NCBI RefSeq assembly: GCF_901538265.1
Contig: NZ_LR593886.1
Coordinates: 8,205,738 to 8,269,737, forward strand
DNA from: Gemmata massiliana
GTDB taxonomy: Bacteria > Planctomycetota > Planctomycetia > Gemmatales > Gemmataceae
Length of the DNA: 64,000 nt
Reading direction: 5' to 3'
Below are positions 25,337-35,150 of the stretch, in pieces (within the stretch, counting starts at the first letter, position 1; each line of letters opens with the position of its first letter). The position numbers and the translations under genes are program-made. A model generated the notes under the pieces. The model was not told where the DNA came from. It was given only the letters and a program-made list of their open reading frames with translations, and made no database searches.

Positions 25337-26773
25337 ATGAGGCTCCGTCCACTGGTCACTCCGGCCATCACCGTGGTCGTTCTTGGAACGATCGGAGCGG
25401 TCGGCTACCGCACGCACGAAAAATGGGTGCCGATCGTGTTCCCGAGTAAAACCGCGGCGCCCGAAAGCGGGGCGCACGACGAGGGGGGGCACGATCACGC
25501 GGGGCACGACCACGGCAACCGCACCGATCGAGTGAAGCTCTCCCCACAGGCCCAGAAGAACCTCGGGCTCGACGTGGATACGCTCACACCGGAGGACTAC
25601 TGGCGCAAGCTCCTCATCCCCGGCGTGGTGGTGGATCGGCCCGGCGAGAGCGACCGCAGCGTGACCTCGAAAGTGGCCGGGGTGGTGATCGACATCAAGG
25701 CGCGACCGGGCGACACAGTTCGAGCCGGGGCGCCGCTGTTTACTCTGCAACTTGCAAGCGAGTTCATTCAGGCCGCGCAGACGGACCTCGCGAAGACGGC
25801 CCGGGAAATCGAGTTCGCGATCACCAAACGGGACCGCGTGGCCAACCTCGTGAAGCAGGGAACGCAACCGGGAGCCGCGCTGACCGAGGAAGAGAACCAG
25901 ATCAAGCGCCTTACGGTCCAGTTGCAGGCGTACCGGCGCCAGCTCCAGGTGTTTGGCCTCACGTCCGAACAGGTAACCCGGGCCGAAAAGGGCGAGGTCA
26001 TCACCGAACTGGTGATCGCCGCCCCAGACCGGCTCCCGGTTCCCGTACCCGCGTCGACTAACTCACCCTCCCCCGCTCTGCAGGTCACGCTCTACGAGGT
26101 CCAGGATTTGAAAGTGAGTTTGGGCGATCAGGTGCAGGTCGGTCAGATCCTGTGCCAACTGGCCAATCACCAGCAGCTCTTTGTCGAGGGGCGGGCGTTC
26201 AAGTCCGAGGCCGGAGCGCTGGCCTTCGCCGCGGAAAAGAAGGTGCCCGTTCGCATCGAGTTCGCCGACGAAGCCAACGGCGAGTGGCCGGAACTGGAGC
26301 CGCGCACCATCCACCACTTATCGAACCAGGTGGACACGGCCACGCGCACGTTCGCCTTCTACCTGCCGCTGGAAAACCAACCTCGCACCTTCGAGCGCGA
26401 CGGCAAGACGCACTTCGTGTGGCGGTTCCGCCCCGGTCAGCGGGTGCGGATCAAATTACCGGTGGAGCGATTTGTGGTGCTGGCCCCGGACGGTAAGTCC
26501 GAGGTGCGGCCGTTCGTACTTCCCGCGGGCGCGGTGGTGCGGGAGGGGCCGGAAGCGTTCGTGTTCGTTCAGACCGGCGACGTGTTCGTCCGCAAGCCGG
26601 TGCGGGTGCTGCACGAGAACCGCACCGAGACCGTGATCGCCAACGACGGCAGCGTGACCGAGGTCGACTTCGTCGTGAAAAACCAGGCCGCTGCCATCAA
26701 CCGCGCGCTGAAGGCCGCGGCCGCTGGGGGAGAGGGCGGACACGGGCACGACCACGCGGGCCACAGCCACTAA
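25337..26773 (+). CDS. RND efflux periplasmic adaptor (CusB/CzcB-like)
   Basis: A 478-residue membrane-fusion protein of a heavy-metal RND system. An N-terminal membrane anchor is followed by a His-rich stretch ('HDEGGHDHAGHDHGNR'), a lipoyl/barrel half-motif ('VTSKVAGVVIDIKARPGDTV'), a helical hairpin (about 135-200), the second half ('VGQILCQLANHQQLFVEGRA'), and a His-rich C-terminus ('GGHGHDHAGHSH'). The His clusters at both ends suggest metal binding. The ATG at 25337 has AGGAGGG upstream at the right distance. The pump gene starts 11 bases after the stop, so both are co-transcribed. Confidence 0.88.
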   Translation: MRLRPLVTPAITVVVLGTIGAVGYRTHEKWVPIVFPSKTAAPESGAHDEGGHDHAGHDHGNRTDRVKLSPQAQKNLGLDVDTLTPEDYWRKLLIPGVVVDRPGESDRSVTSKVAGVVIDIKARPGDTVRAGAPLFTLQLASEFIQAAQTDLAKTAREIEFAITKRDRVANLVKQGTQPGAALTEEENQIKRLTVQLQAYRRQLQVFGLTSEQVTRAEKGEVITELVIAAPDRLPVPVPASTNSPSPALQVTLYEVQDLKVSLGDQVQVGQILCQLANHQQLFVEGRAFKSEAGALAFAAEKKVPVRIEFADEANGEWPELEPRTIHHLSNQVDTATRTFAFYLPLENQPRTFERDGKTHFVWRFRPGQRVRIKLPVERFVVLAPDGKSEVRPFVLPAGAVVREGPEAFVFVQTGDVFVRKPVRVLHENRTETVIANDGSVTEVDFVVKNQAAAINRALKAAAAGGEGGHGHDHAGHSH

Positions 26774-26784
26774 CCGGAGCCGAC

Positions 26785-29700
26785 GTGCTGAACACTGTTA
26801 TCAAACTCGCGCTCCGGCACCGGCCGCTCGTCGTGGTTCTCAGCCTCGTCGCGCTCTTGTACGGCGGGTACACCGCGACCACGATGCCGATCGACGTGTT
26901 CCCGGACCTGGACCGGCCGCGCGTCACGATCATGACCGAGTGCCCCGGTCTGGCCCCGGAAGAGGTGGAGACGCTCGTCACCTACCCGCTCGAATCAGCA
27001 ATGCTCGGCGCGAGCGGCGTACAGGACGTGCGCACGCAGTCGGGCTTCGGACTGTCGGTAGTGTACGTCGAGTTCGCGTGGGGGACCGACATCCGCACCG
27101 CTCGGCAGACGGTGCAGGAGCGCCTCGCGACCGTTTCCGGCGACTTGCCCGAAGGCACCCGCCCGCAAATGGCCCCGGTCAGCTCGATTATGGGCCAGTT
27201 CCTCATCGCGGGCATGCGTCGGCAAACGGGGCCGAAGGGCGGCGAACTGGTTCCCGTACCGGACACGCCGTTCTATGCCGAGCGCGTTTTGGTACCCGGC
27301 GCTCAACCGGGACTGTTCGCGTGGAAGGTGACGGACCGCAAGAACCCGGCGGCGTGGGAATCAGTGTCGGTGGGGGAACCGAAGTACGATGCAGTCGATA
27401 CAGACGGCGACCAGCGTGTGCGCGTTGTAGTCGACGGGCGGGTACGCGACCTCGTGTTCCCCTCAACAGCAAAGCGAGCACTGGCGCTCCGAACTCTAGC
27501 TGACTGGGTCGTTCGCCCGCGGTTGCTGAAAGTGTCCGGCGTAGCTCAAGTCATCACAATGGGCGGCGGGCGCAAGCAGTACCAGGTGCTCGTAGACCCG
27601 ACCGCACTCCACGAACACAAGGTCACCCTTCAGGATGTGGACACGGCACTCAAAGCCAACAACGTGAACTTTACAGGTGGCTTCGCCGACCTGGACGGAA
27701 CCGAGAAACCGATTCGGGTCATTGGGCGGCTCGGCCCTCGCACAGAACAAGTAGTCGCGGACCTCAAGCTCATTGTCGTAAAAGCTCCGCCGCGGTCCGA
27801 ACCGGGCCAACCGCTGGGGCGCGCGGTGCTGCTCAAGGACGTGGCGAAGGTGGTCGAGGGCGCACAGATCAAGCGCGGGGACTCCAGCATCAACGGGCAC
27901 CCCGGGGTCGCGCTCACTGTCACGAAGCAACCGCACACGGATACCCGCGAACTGACGGATCGAGCCAAGGCTGCACTCGCGGACGTTGAGCCATCACTGC
28001 CCGCAGACGTGGTGCTCGAAACCGGGCTGTACGAACTGCGCGAGTTCATCGACCGCGGCGTCTACAACGTGGGCGAGGCGCTCGTCGTCGGGGCTCTACT
28101 GGTTCTGATCGTGCTGTTCCTGTTCCTGCTAAACTTCCGCACCACGTTCATCTCGCTCACCGCGATCCCGCTCTCGCTGGTAGTCACGGTGCTCGTCTTC
28201 AAGCTGATCGGCGCCATTACTGGCACCGAATTGAGCATCAACGTCATGACGCTCGGCGGGATCGCGGTCGCGCTCGGTGAACTGGTCGATGACGCGATCG
28301 TGGACGTGGAGAACATCTTCCGCCGGCTGCGCGAGAACAACCAGGCGCCCGAACCGAAGCCCGCGCTCCGGGTGATTTACGAGGCGAGCGTCGAAGTCCG
28401 CACGTCCATCGTGTTCGGAACCGCGGTGGTCGTTCTGGTGTTCCTGCCACTGTTCGCCCTGACCGGCGTCGAGGGGCGGCTGTTCACCCCGCTCGGGATC
28501 GCCTACATCGTGTCGATTCTGGCCTCGCTCGTTGTGTCTCTGACCGTTACGCCGGTCCTCGCGTCCTACCTCCTGACGAACGCGAAGGCCACCCACGCAG
28601 AACGCGACGGGTTCCTGGTGCGCGGGTTGAAGTGGGCGGCCGGGCACCTGGTCCGCTTCAGTATGAAGCGCGCGGGTGTGCTCCTACTCGTGACGTGGGG
28701 GCTGGTCGCGTACTGCGGGTGGCGGCTCACAACCATCGGTGCGGATTTCCTCCCGCCCTTCGACGAAGGAACCGTCCAGGTGGGTGTGACGCTCCCACCC
28801 GGGTCGTCACTGGATGCCTCCAACGCGACCGCGAAGCTCGTGGACGCCAAACTCAAGTCCCTTCAGAAGTCGCCGACGAATCCCAACGGCGAGGTGCTGG
28901 TGTTCTTTCGGCGCACCGGGCGCGCCGAGATGGACGAGCACGCGGAACCACCGAACGCCAACGAGTTTTTCGTCTCGGTGAACCCGGATTGCGGGAAATC
29001 ACGCGGCGAAGTGCTGGCGACCCTTCAGAAAGAGATCAAAGAGGAAATTCCGGGCGTCGACGTCGAGGTCGAGCAGCCACTCGCTCACCTCATCAGTCAC
29101 ATGATCTCCGGTAGCACCGCGCAGATCGCCATCAAGCTCTACGGCGACGACCTCGACACGCTCGAAAAGATGGCGAACCAGATCAAGGCCGCAATCGCCG
29201 GCGTGCCGGGCGTGAGTTCGCTCGTGGTCGAGCCGATCCGCAAGGTGGACGAGATCCACATCAAGTTGCGCCCCGACGACCTCGCGTTTTACGGCGTGGA
29301 CCGGGCCTACGTCGGCAGTTTCGTGCAGACCGCCCTGAACGGTGAAGTCGTCTCACAGGTGGTCGAGGGGCAACGGCGGTTCGACCTCGTGGTGCGCCTC
29401 GACGAACCGTACCGCGCGGACGTGGCGAACCTGAAGGAACTGTGGCTCGATTTACCCAACGGCCAGGAGCGGGTGCGGCTCAAGGATCTGGCCGACGTGA
29501 CCCCGATGACCGGCGGCGACGCGGGCGCGAACCAGGTGAAGCGCGAGAACGTGCGCCGGCGGATCGTGATCCGGTGCAACGCGCTGGGGCGCGACCTCGC
29601 GTCGGTGGTCGGCGACATTCAGACGAACATCGCCGAGAAAGTGCCGATGACGGAGGGGTACTTCGTCGAGTACGGCGGGCAGTTCGAGAGCCAGAAGCGG

Positions 29701-30327
29701 GCCACACGACTCATTGCGGCGCTGGCGAGCGTGGCTCTCGTCGGAATGTTCTTCGTGCTGTACATGCTGTTCGCTTCCGCTCGCACCGTGCTGCAAATCC
29801 TGAACGCGATCCCAACTGCGTTCATTGGTGGCGTCCTGGCACTGGTCATCACGAATCAAACGCTCACGGTGGCGAGTCTAGTGGGGTTCATCTCGCTCGG
29901 CGGAATCGCGGTACGCAACGGCATCCTTCTGGTGACGCACTACGTCCACCTGATGAAGCACGAGGGCGAGGGATTCACGCAGGAAATGGTGCTGCGCGGG
30001 AGCCTGGAGCGGCTCTCACCGGTGCTGATGACCGCGCTCACAGCGGGGATCGGACTCATCCCACTGGTGGTCGCGGGGCAGCAACCGGGGCGCGAGATTC
30101 TGTACCCAGTCGCAACGGTGATTCTGGGCGGATTGGTGACCTCGACGTTCTGCGAGTTCCTGATTCACCCGGGGATCTTCTGGCGCTTCAGCGGCACGTC
30201 CGCCGCGAAGCTCGCCGCCGCGGACGATCGGTCCGACGGGTTGGACGACCCGCCCGCGGCACACGAACCAAACCCGCTGCTCGGCGCGGCGGGAGACGGG
30301 AACACGGCCCACGCGGGTCGTGAGTAG
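26785..30327 (+). CDS. Heavy-metal efflux RND permease (CusA/CzcA family)
   Basis: A 1180-residue inner-membrane pump of the HME-RND type, somewhat longer than usual for the family. The N-terminus ('MPIDVFPDLDRPRVTIMTEC') and the TM4 motif ('ALGELVDDAIVDVENIFRRL', with acidic residues for proton movement) are typical. The second half repeats the fold ('YFVEYGGQFESQKRATRLIA', 'SLGGIAVRNGILLVTHYVHL'). An insertion of about 80 residues around residues 140-220 ('QTGPKGGELVPVPDTPFYAE') is not in standard family members. The metal cannot be named from these motifs. Starts with GTG after GGAG. No outer-membrane partner is in this operon; a candidate is at 51326. Confidence 0.9.
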   Translation: MLNTVIKLALRHRPLVVVLSLVALLYGGYTATTMPIDVFPDLDRPRVTIMTECPGLAPEEVETLVTYPLESAMLGASGVQDVRTQSGFGLSVVYVEFAWGTDIRTARQTVQERLATVSGDLPEGTRPQMAPVSSIMGQFLIAGMRRQTGPKGGELVPVPDTPFYAERVLVPGAQPGLFAWKVTDRKNPAAWESVSVGEPKYDAVDTDGDQRVRVVVDGRVRDLVFPSTAKRALALRTLADWVVRPRLLKVSGVAQVITMGGGRKQYQVLVDPTALHEHKVTLQDVDTALKANNVNFTGGFADLDGTEKPIRVIGRLGPRTEQVVADLKLIVVKAPPRSEPGQPLGRAVLLKDVAKVVEGAQIKRGDSSINGHPGVALTVTKQPHTDTRELTDRAKAALADVEPSLPADVVLETGLYELREFIDRGVYNVGEALVVGALLVLIVLFLFLLNFRTTFISLTAIPLSLVVTVLVFKLIGAITGTELSINVMTLGGIAVALGELVDDAIVDVENIFRRLRENNQAPEPKPALRVIYEASVEVRTSIVFGTAVVVLVFLPLFALTGVEGRLFTPLGIAYIVSILASLVVSLTVTPVLASYLLTNAKATHAERDGFLVRGLKWAAGHLVRFSMKRAGVLLLVTWGLVAYCGWRLTTIGADFLPPFDEGTVQVGVTLPPGSSLDASNATAKLVDAKLKSLQKSPTNPNGEVLVFFRRTGRAEMDEHAEPPNANEFFVSVNPDCGKSRGEVLATLQKEIKEEIPGVDVEVEQPLAHLISHMISGSTAQIAIKLYGDDLDTLEKMANQIKAAIAGVPGVSSLVVEPIRKVDEIHIKLRPDDLAFYGVDRAYVGSFVQTALNGEVVSQVVEGQRRFDLVVRLDEPYRADVANLKELWLDLPNGQERVRLKDLADVTPMTGGDAGANQVKRENVRRRIVIRCNALGRDLASVVGDIQTNIAEKVPMTEGYFVEYGGQFESQKRATRLIAALASVALVGMFFVLYMLFASARTVLQILNAIPTAFIGGVLALVITNQTLTVASLVGFISLGGIAVRNGILLVTHYVHLMKHEGEGFTQEMVLRGSLERLSPVLMTALTAGIGLIPLVVAGQQPGREILYPVATVILGGLVTSTFCEFLIHPGIFWRFSGTSAAKLAAADDRSDGLDDPPAAHEPNPLLGAAGDGNTAHAGRE

Positions 30328-30365
30328 GACGGTAGTGAGTGTTTTTCCAACAGGAGGAAGTGGCC

Positions 30366-30797
30366 ATGCGCACGGTGCTCGCAATGGGGCTGGCAACGAT
30401 CATCGGGTTCGGGTTCGGCGGAGCGGTCCGGGCGGAAGACGAAGTCGGCCCGCACAAGGGGCCGGTCGCCGAGTGGGGCGACGAGGAGTACCACCTGGAA
30501 GTCGTGGCGGACGCGAAGACCGGCGACGTGACGGTGTACGTCTACGGCAACCACAGCGATCTGCACAAGGGCCGGGCCAAGGCGATCGAGGCGAAGTCGC
30601 TCGTTCTCGCGCTTAAGACCACCGACCCGGCGACGACCGTGAAACTCGAAGCGAAACCCGCCAAGGACGACCCGCAGGGCAAGTCCTCGGTGTTCGTGGC
30701 GAAGAACGATGCGTTCAAGACCGACAAGAAGCTCACCGGCACCATCAGCGGGAAGCTCGGCACCAAGCCGTACAGCGGCGACTTCAAGCAGAAGTAA
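30366..30797 (+). CDS. Small exported protein of the metal efflux operon
   Basis: A 143-residue protein with a signal peptide ('MRTVLAMGLATIIGFGFGGA', ending VRA-ED). The mature part starts 'GPHKGPVAEWGDEEYHLEVV' and has a beta-strand pattern resembling a small copper- or metal-chaperone-like fold, but no Cys or Met cluster. The ATG at 30366 follows AGGAGG at 30351-30356. It lies 38 bp after the pump and is probably the last gene of the operon. Function not known. Confidence 0.7.
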   Translation: MRTVLAMGLATIIGFGFGGAVRAEDEVGPHKGPVAEWGDEEYHLEVVADAKTGDVTVYVYGNHSDLHKGRAKAIEAKSLVLALKTTDPATTVKLEAKPAKDDPQGKSSVFVAKNDAFKTDKKLTGTISGKLGTKPYSGDFKQK

Positions 30798-30821
30798 TAT
30801 CTGCCGTGTAAACGCAAAAAA

Positions 30822-30849
30822 CCGCTCGGCGAGTTAACTCGCCGAGCGG
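30822..30849. terminator. Palindromic terminator between convergent genes
   Basis: A 28-bp perfect palindrome (30822-30849, half-site CCGCTCGGCGAGTT) lies between the efflux operon and the convergent His-rich protein gene. It is preceded by AAAAAA on the plus strand, which becomes TTTTTT after the stem on the minus strand. It is therefore an intrinsic terminator for the minus-strand gene and may also stop the operon. Confidence 0.8.
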
Positions 30850-30867
30850 TCGCGGACGCCCCACCAT

Positions 30868-31236
30868 TTAGCGATGGTGGTGATGTCCGTTGTGTCCGTT
30901 GTGCCCGTGGTGATGGCCGGGATGATGGTGCCCGTGGTGGTGATGGTGATGCCCACCCCACGAACCACCGTAGAAGCCCCCGTACCCGAAACCGGGCGAG
31001 TAGAAGCCGCTCGAATAACCGAAGCCGGGCGAGTAGCTGTTAAACGAGTAGCCTGGGGAAGCGTAGAAGCCCGACGAGTAACCGCGGTAGCCGTAGCCGT
31101 ACACCGGCTGCGGGTTCGCGGGCACAACGTGGTAGTGGTTGCGGTGGGGCACGACAACCGCGGGCTGGGCGGACGCGGTATTGGAACCAATCGTCATGGC
31201 CGCAACGGACGCGGCCACGATGAGTGTAATTTTCAT
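30868..31236 (-). CDS. Exported Gly/Tyr-rich protein with poly-His tail
   Basis: A 122-residue protein. A signal peptide ('MKITLIVAASVAAMTIGSNT', then ASA-Q) is followed by repeats of the type 'YSPGFGYSSGFYSPGFGYGG', and the last 30 residues are mostly histidine and glycine ('GGHHHHHHGHHHPGHHHGHN'). The composition suggests a metal-binding or structural low-complexity protein. The gene lies next to the metal efflux operon, which is suggestive but not proof of a link. A strong terminator follows. The ATG at 31236 is chosen because it opens the signal peptide. Confidence 0.65.
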   Translation of the reverse strand: MKITLIVAASVAAMTIGSNTASAQPAVVVPHRNHYHVVPANPQPVYGYGYRGYSSGFYASPGYSFNSYSPGFGYSSGFYSPGFGYGGFYGGSWGGHHHHHHGHHHPGHHHGHNGHNGHHHHR

Positions 31237-31465
31237 GGTGCGGAACCTTATGGTGTAGTGGGCGATGTGCGGGGATCGTTCCTCGCACAAGTAAGACGCG
31301 GCCGGCTACGAGTCTTGCGCCGGTGGTGCAGAACAGGTGGTGGCGAACGTAGACGCGAGGCGCTGTGGCTCGCGGTTGAAGTGAAGTTGTCGGGTTCAAG
31401 TGACTCGTGGCGCGGCCCCTATTTGAGTCCGCGCCACGGCGTCGATTTGGAGTGCTACCGGAGAT

Positions 31466-32701
31466 TTACTTCCGGATCATCTTCGCGCACGCGGCCTTCG
31501 CCGCTTCGCGCACCATCGGGTCCGTGTCCACGCACGCGGTCTGGATGTGGCCCAGGAAGTTCCCGTTGAAGTACCCAAGGTTGCACAGGTGCGTGATGCA
31601 CGCGGCCCGCACCTCACCGCACGGGTCCATTTGCGCGGCCTTGAACAGCACGGTCTTGACCCCTTCGGTCGAACCGTGCCGGCCCTCGGCCAGCCCCTTC
31701 GCCGCGGTCAGCCGGCCCGACGGCGACTCCATCGACTGTAGCGCGATCACGAACGGCTCCACCTCGCGGTCGAACGCGACTTGCGGCGGAACGTACCCGG
31801 CCGGCACCACGATCTGGATCGGCTTGGTCGATGACGTCCCGCTCGGCGGCACCGGGATCGGCGGCAACCCGCCACCAGCCGGAGGCAGCGACGGCAGCGG
31901 TTGCGGGATCGGCACCGGGGCCGGGGTCGTGGGCATCGGCGTCGGAAGGCCCGGGAGCGGGGTCGGGATGGGCGTCGGGGTCGTGGGGACTGGGGCCGGC
32001 GCGGGGACCGTTTGCACCGGGGGAGCCGTCGGCACGGTGACCGGCTTCGTGGGCATCACGCGCGGCGGTTCGGCAGTGCTGCCGCCGGCCAACCCGCCGG
32101 AGGGGACCGGCAGCACCGGTGGCGGCGTGGACGAACTCGCCTTCACTGCGGGACCGGTCACGGGCGCGGCCATGTTCGGGCCGCTCGGCTTCTTCCCGAA
32201 CACGCGCGCCAGCATCCCCGGCTTCTTGGTTTCGCCCGAATCCGACGGCTTGTCCTTCTCGAACATGCGGAGGAGCGGGCGCTTCTCTTTGTCCTTGTCC
32301 TTCTCTTTGTCCTTCGTCGCGTCGGGCATCGCGTCCGTGGGGCGCGGTTTCGCCTTGGGCGCTCCGCTGTCCGTGCCCTTCGGAGGCTCGATGCCCTTCG
32401 ACGGCTCGCTGACGGGCGTCTTGGAAGGCTCCGCGCCCTTGGTCGGCGTGGTTTCGGGCTGATCGACGAGCGTGATCGTCTCGCCCGTCTTGGTGTCCTT
32501 CAGTTCCGACTGGTAAGACCCGTCGGCCTGCTTCTCGCACTTGAGCACCTTGAACTGGCGCTCGCCCTTACCATCAATGTTCAGGCTGATGACCGCGCCG
32601 ACCTTTTGGGGCGGCGCGTCCGCTCCCGTCGCGCCACCGACGGTCACGGTGGCTCCGACCACGACCGCCCACGCCCACCGCTTGCACAACCAACGTGACA
32701 T
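31466..32701 (-). CDS. Exported Pro-rich protein with C-terminal HEAT-like repeats
   Basis: A 411-residue protein with a signal peptide ('WAWAVVVGATVTVGGATGA'). A small N-terminal domain (about 30-85) is followed by a long Lys/Asp- then Pro-rich linker (about 90-310) with PxP-type runs such as 'VPTTPTPIPTPLPGLPTPMP'. The C-terminal 100 residues are helical and look like HEAT repeats ('PSGRLTAAKGLAEGRHG', 'CGEVRAACITHLCNLGY', 'DPMVREAAKAACAKM'), a scaffold for protein contacts. The start at 32701 gives the signal peptide directly. It follows the kinase gene on the same strand after about 200 bp that contain nothing I recognise. Function unknown. Confidence 0.65.
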   Translation of the reverse strand: MSRWLCKRWAWAVVVGATVTVGGATGADAPPQKVGAVISLNIDGKGERQFKVLKCEKQADGSYQSELKDTKTGETITLVDQPETTPTKGAEPSKTPVSEPSKGIEPPKGTDSGAPKAKPRPTDAMPDATKDKEKDKDKEKRPLLRMFEKDKPSDSGETKKPGMLARVFGKKPSGPNMAAPVTGPAVKASSSTPPPVLPVPSGGLAGGSTAEPPRVMPTKPVTVPTAPPVQTVPAPAPVPTTPTPIPTPLPGLPTPMPTTPAPVPIPQPLPSLPPAGGGLPPIPVPPSGTSSTKPIQIVVPAGYVPPQVAFDREVEPFVIALQSMESPSGRLTAAKGLAEGRHGSTEGVKTVLFKAAQMDPCGEVRAACITHLCNLGYFNGNFLGHIQTACVDTDPMVREAAKAACAKMIRK

Positions 32702-32900
32702 GATTTCGGCCTCCGTGCTCGTGCCCGCGGCGCCGTCCTTGGCGTATCGGGCTTCCGTGCGTAGGCGAGGTATCGGTTCGCCCGAATTCGCCGGTTGACC
32801 CAACTTGATGGGGTACGAGGGAAGTGCCGCGAAAGATGGGTAAGGTGTACGCGAAGTGGCGATCGAGACAGGCGCGGGCCGACACCCGCTGGTGCGCCAC

Positions 32901-35150
32901 TCACCGGAGCGTTCGCGGCCCGTCGGTTCCCGGGGTGATCGTCGCACCCAAGCGCGCGGTGCCCGCTCCGGGGAGCGAACTGCCTCGCGCGAACGTGCCC
33001 GTGGCGCCGCTGGTGGCGCTGGTCGGTAGGCCCGCCCACTTGCGCAGGAGCCGCGTGACCGGCGACCGCGACGACGTGTCCATGACCAGCACCATTCCGG
33101 TCCACATCAGCGCGACCAGCACGAGAACGACCACGCACGCGATGAGCCCGACGTAGCCGAGGCGCCATTGCAGGTTGCGCACCGGTTGGAGTACCTCGTC
33201 CCGGCGCTCCTGAACGACCACCACCCAACCCGTATCGACCTTGTCCGGCCCCACGCGCACGCGGTTCGCCGACGCGAGCCATTTACCCTCGTAAGGCGCC
33301 TGCCCGGGCACGCCGTCGTCACCCGCGGCAACGGGATCGGTGTACTCGTGCCCGCCCTTCAACGGCAGGGTGTCGCTCCCCGCCTCGCGCATCGTGTCGG
33401 CCCACTTCACCACCGCGTCCGCGTAGTAGAGCGGCGGGTCGCTCTCGCCCTTCGTTGCCGACCAGTACGGGTGTCGCAGGATCAGTCCGCGGCGCCCGGT
33501 TTTGAAGTCCGGGCGCGTGTCGATCAGCACCGAGAACCGGTTCGCGTCCTCGGGCGCGGCGTCCGCGAGGTCGATCGTCATCCCCACGACACCGATCGGC
33601 TTCGGGTTCGGGCCGTCGCTCATGACGGGCACCGTGAACGCCACCGCCCACACGCTCCCCCCGGTGTCCTGCTTGCGGCGGTACGCGACCGAGCGGTGCG
33701 GGCGCGTGACGATTCCCGGTGGGGTGCCGGACGCCGTTTCCGGAAACTCGCCCGTTCCGTTGAAGTAGTCCCGGTACCCGCGATACTTGTGGCGACTCGG
33801 TTCGGACGGCGGAGAGGTACCGCGCTGGTACCCGCCCGCGTCGTCCGCGAACCAGATGGACGCCTTCTCCGAGTCCGAAAATTGTTTGTCGCCGCGTTCC
33901 TTGCGCTCGGCCAGCAGTTGATCGAGTTTCGGCCCCGCGCCGGGGTCGTCCTTCATCTGCTCGCCTTTCTGGAGCAGTTCGCGGAGCTGCTGGTTACGGG
34001 CCGCGGCTTCAAGCTGTACCCACCGGAGCTGGACCTGCGCCCCGAGTTGCCGCGCTTCCGTTTGCGCGGCGAACCGGTTCGCGTCGAGCGCACGACTCTC
34101 GACCCCGTGCTCGGCCGTGTTCACCGTCGTGCGGAACAGATATTGGCCCAACAGCGCCATGAGGCAGAAGAGCAGCACGAACGTGAACCCGGTGACCCAC
34201 AGCAGCGGCCGGCGCACGCGCTGGAGGTTCCACGCATCCAGAGCCGCGAGAACCGCTTGCGGGTTCGCGAAGCGCTTGCTCGGACTCGGTTCCAGGCACT
34301 TGTCGATGATCGCGGCCAGCCCCGAGTCGACGCCCGGTACACTGCGATGCGCACGGGGTTTCGGCGCACTGAAGATCAGTTTGCGGTACGCCGCGAGTTG
34401 CGCGTCGAGCGTGCCCGTTGTGACATGCGTGGCGCCCGGTTCGTTCCGGTGGGGCGGTTCGCCGGTCAGCGTCCGGTACATCACCGCGCCGAGCGCGTAC
34501 ACGTCCCAGCGCGCGTCCGGCGCCGCACTCAAGTCGGCTTGTTCGGGCGCCATGTAGAAGAGCGTACCGAGGGCGGGCGCCACCTCGTTCGTGAGGCGCG
34601 ACTGGCCGAAGTCCGCGAGCCGGGGCTTGCGCTCGTGGTCGAGGAGGATGTTCGCTGGTTTCAGGTCGCAGTGCAGGATGCCCTTATCGTGGGCGTGAAC
34701 GAGCGCGATCGCGACTTCGCGGAACACCGTAACGGCGTCGTGAACGGTGGGGCGGTAGGCGCGGAGCAGGTCTTCGAGCGACCCGTTCTCCATGAATTCC
34801 ATCACGTAGTACGGCGGGTCGGACTCCCACCCCACCTCGAAGAGCTGCACCACGTAGCGATCGGAGAACAGGTACCGGAGCTTCTCGACCTCGCGCGCGA
34901 GCGCGGACCAATCGAGTCCCCCGCGCCGCGTGAAGAACTTGATCGCGACCCGGCGCCCGCTGTTCCGGCTCACCGCGGTCCAGACCTCGCCGTAAGCACC
35001 GTGGCCGAGGAACTGCTCCTGATCGTAGCCCGGCACCTTGGCCGGCGGGTGTACCCCGCGGAGGCTCAGCTCACGGGCCGCCTCGCGGTCCGTTTCGCCC
35101 ATCACGGGAGTGAGTCCGGAATCACTCACAAGGTTCCTGTGCGCGTTCAT
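32901..35150 (-). CDS. Receptor-type Ser/Thr protein kinase
   Basis: A 749-residue transmembrane kinase. The kinase domain (about 42-315) has the glycine loop 'GHGAYGEVW', Lys71 in 'VAIKFF', 'HCDLKPANILL' with the catalytic Asp162, 'DFGQSR' and 'APEQADLS', so it should be active. A first membrane helix ('LLWVTGFTFVLLFCLMALLG', about 320-340) leads to an extracytoplasmic region of about 340 residues with a Cache-like pattern ('RGYRDYFNGTG', 'GVVGMTIDLADAAPEDANR'). A second helix ('YVGLIACVVVLVLVALMWTG') follows, then a short cytoplasmic tail. The architecture implies an external ligand controlling phosphorylation. Divergent from the ThuA gene. Confidence 0.88.
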   Translation of the reverse strand: MNAHRNLVSDSGLTPVMGETDREAARELSLRGVHPPAKVPGYDQEQFLGHGAYGEVWTAVSRNSGRRVAIKFFTRRGGLDWSALAREVEKLRYLFSDRYVVQLFEVGWESDPPYYVMEFMENGSLEDLLRAYRPTVHDAVTVFREVAIALVHAHDKGILHCDLKPANILLDHERKPRLADFGQSRLTNEVAPALGTLFYMAPEQADLSAAPDARWDVYALGAVMYRTLTGEPPHRNEPGATHVTTGTLDAQLAAYRKLIFSAPKPRAHRSVPGVDSGLAAIIDKCLEPSPSKRFANPQAVLAALDAWNLQRVRRPLLWVTGFTFVLLFCLMALLGQYLFRTTVNTAEHGVESRALDANRFAAQTEARQLGAQVQLRWVQLEAAARNQQLRELLQKGEQMKDDPGAGPKLDQLLAERKERGDKQFSDSEKASIWFADDAGGYQRGTSPPSEPSRHKYRGYRDYFNGTGEFPETASGTPPGIVTRPHRSVAYRRKQDTGGSVWAVAFTVPVMSDGPNPKPIGVVGMTIDLADAAPEDANRFSVLIDTRPDFKTGRRGLILRHPYWSATKGESDPPLYYADAVVKWADTMREAGSDTLPLKGGHEYTDPVAAGDDGVPGQAPYEGKWLASANRVRVGPDKVDTGWVVVVQERRDEVLQPVRNLQWRLGYVGLIACVVVLVLVALMWTGMVLVMDTSSRSPVTRLLRKWAGLPTSATSGATGTFARGSSLPGAGTARLGATITPGTDGPRTLR

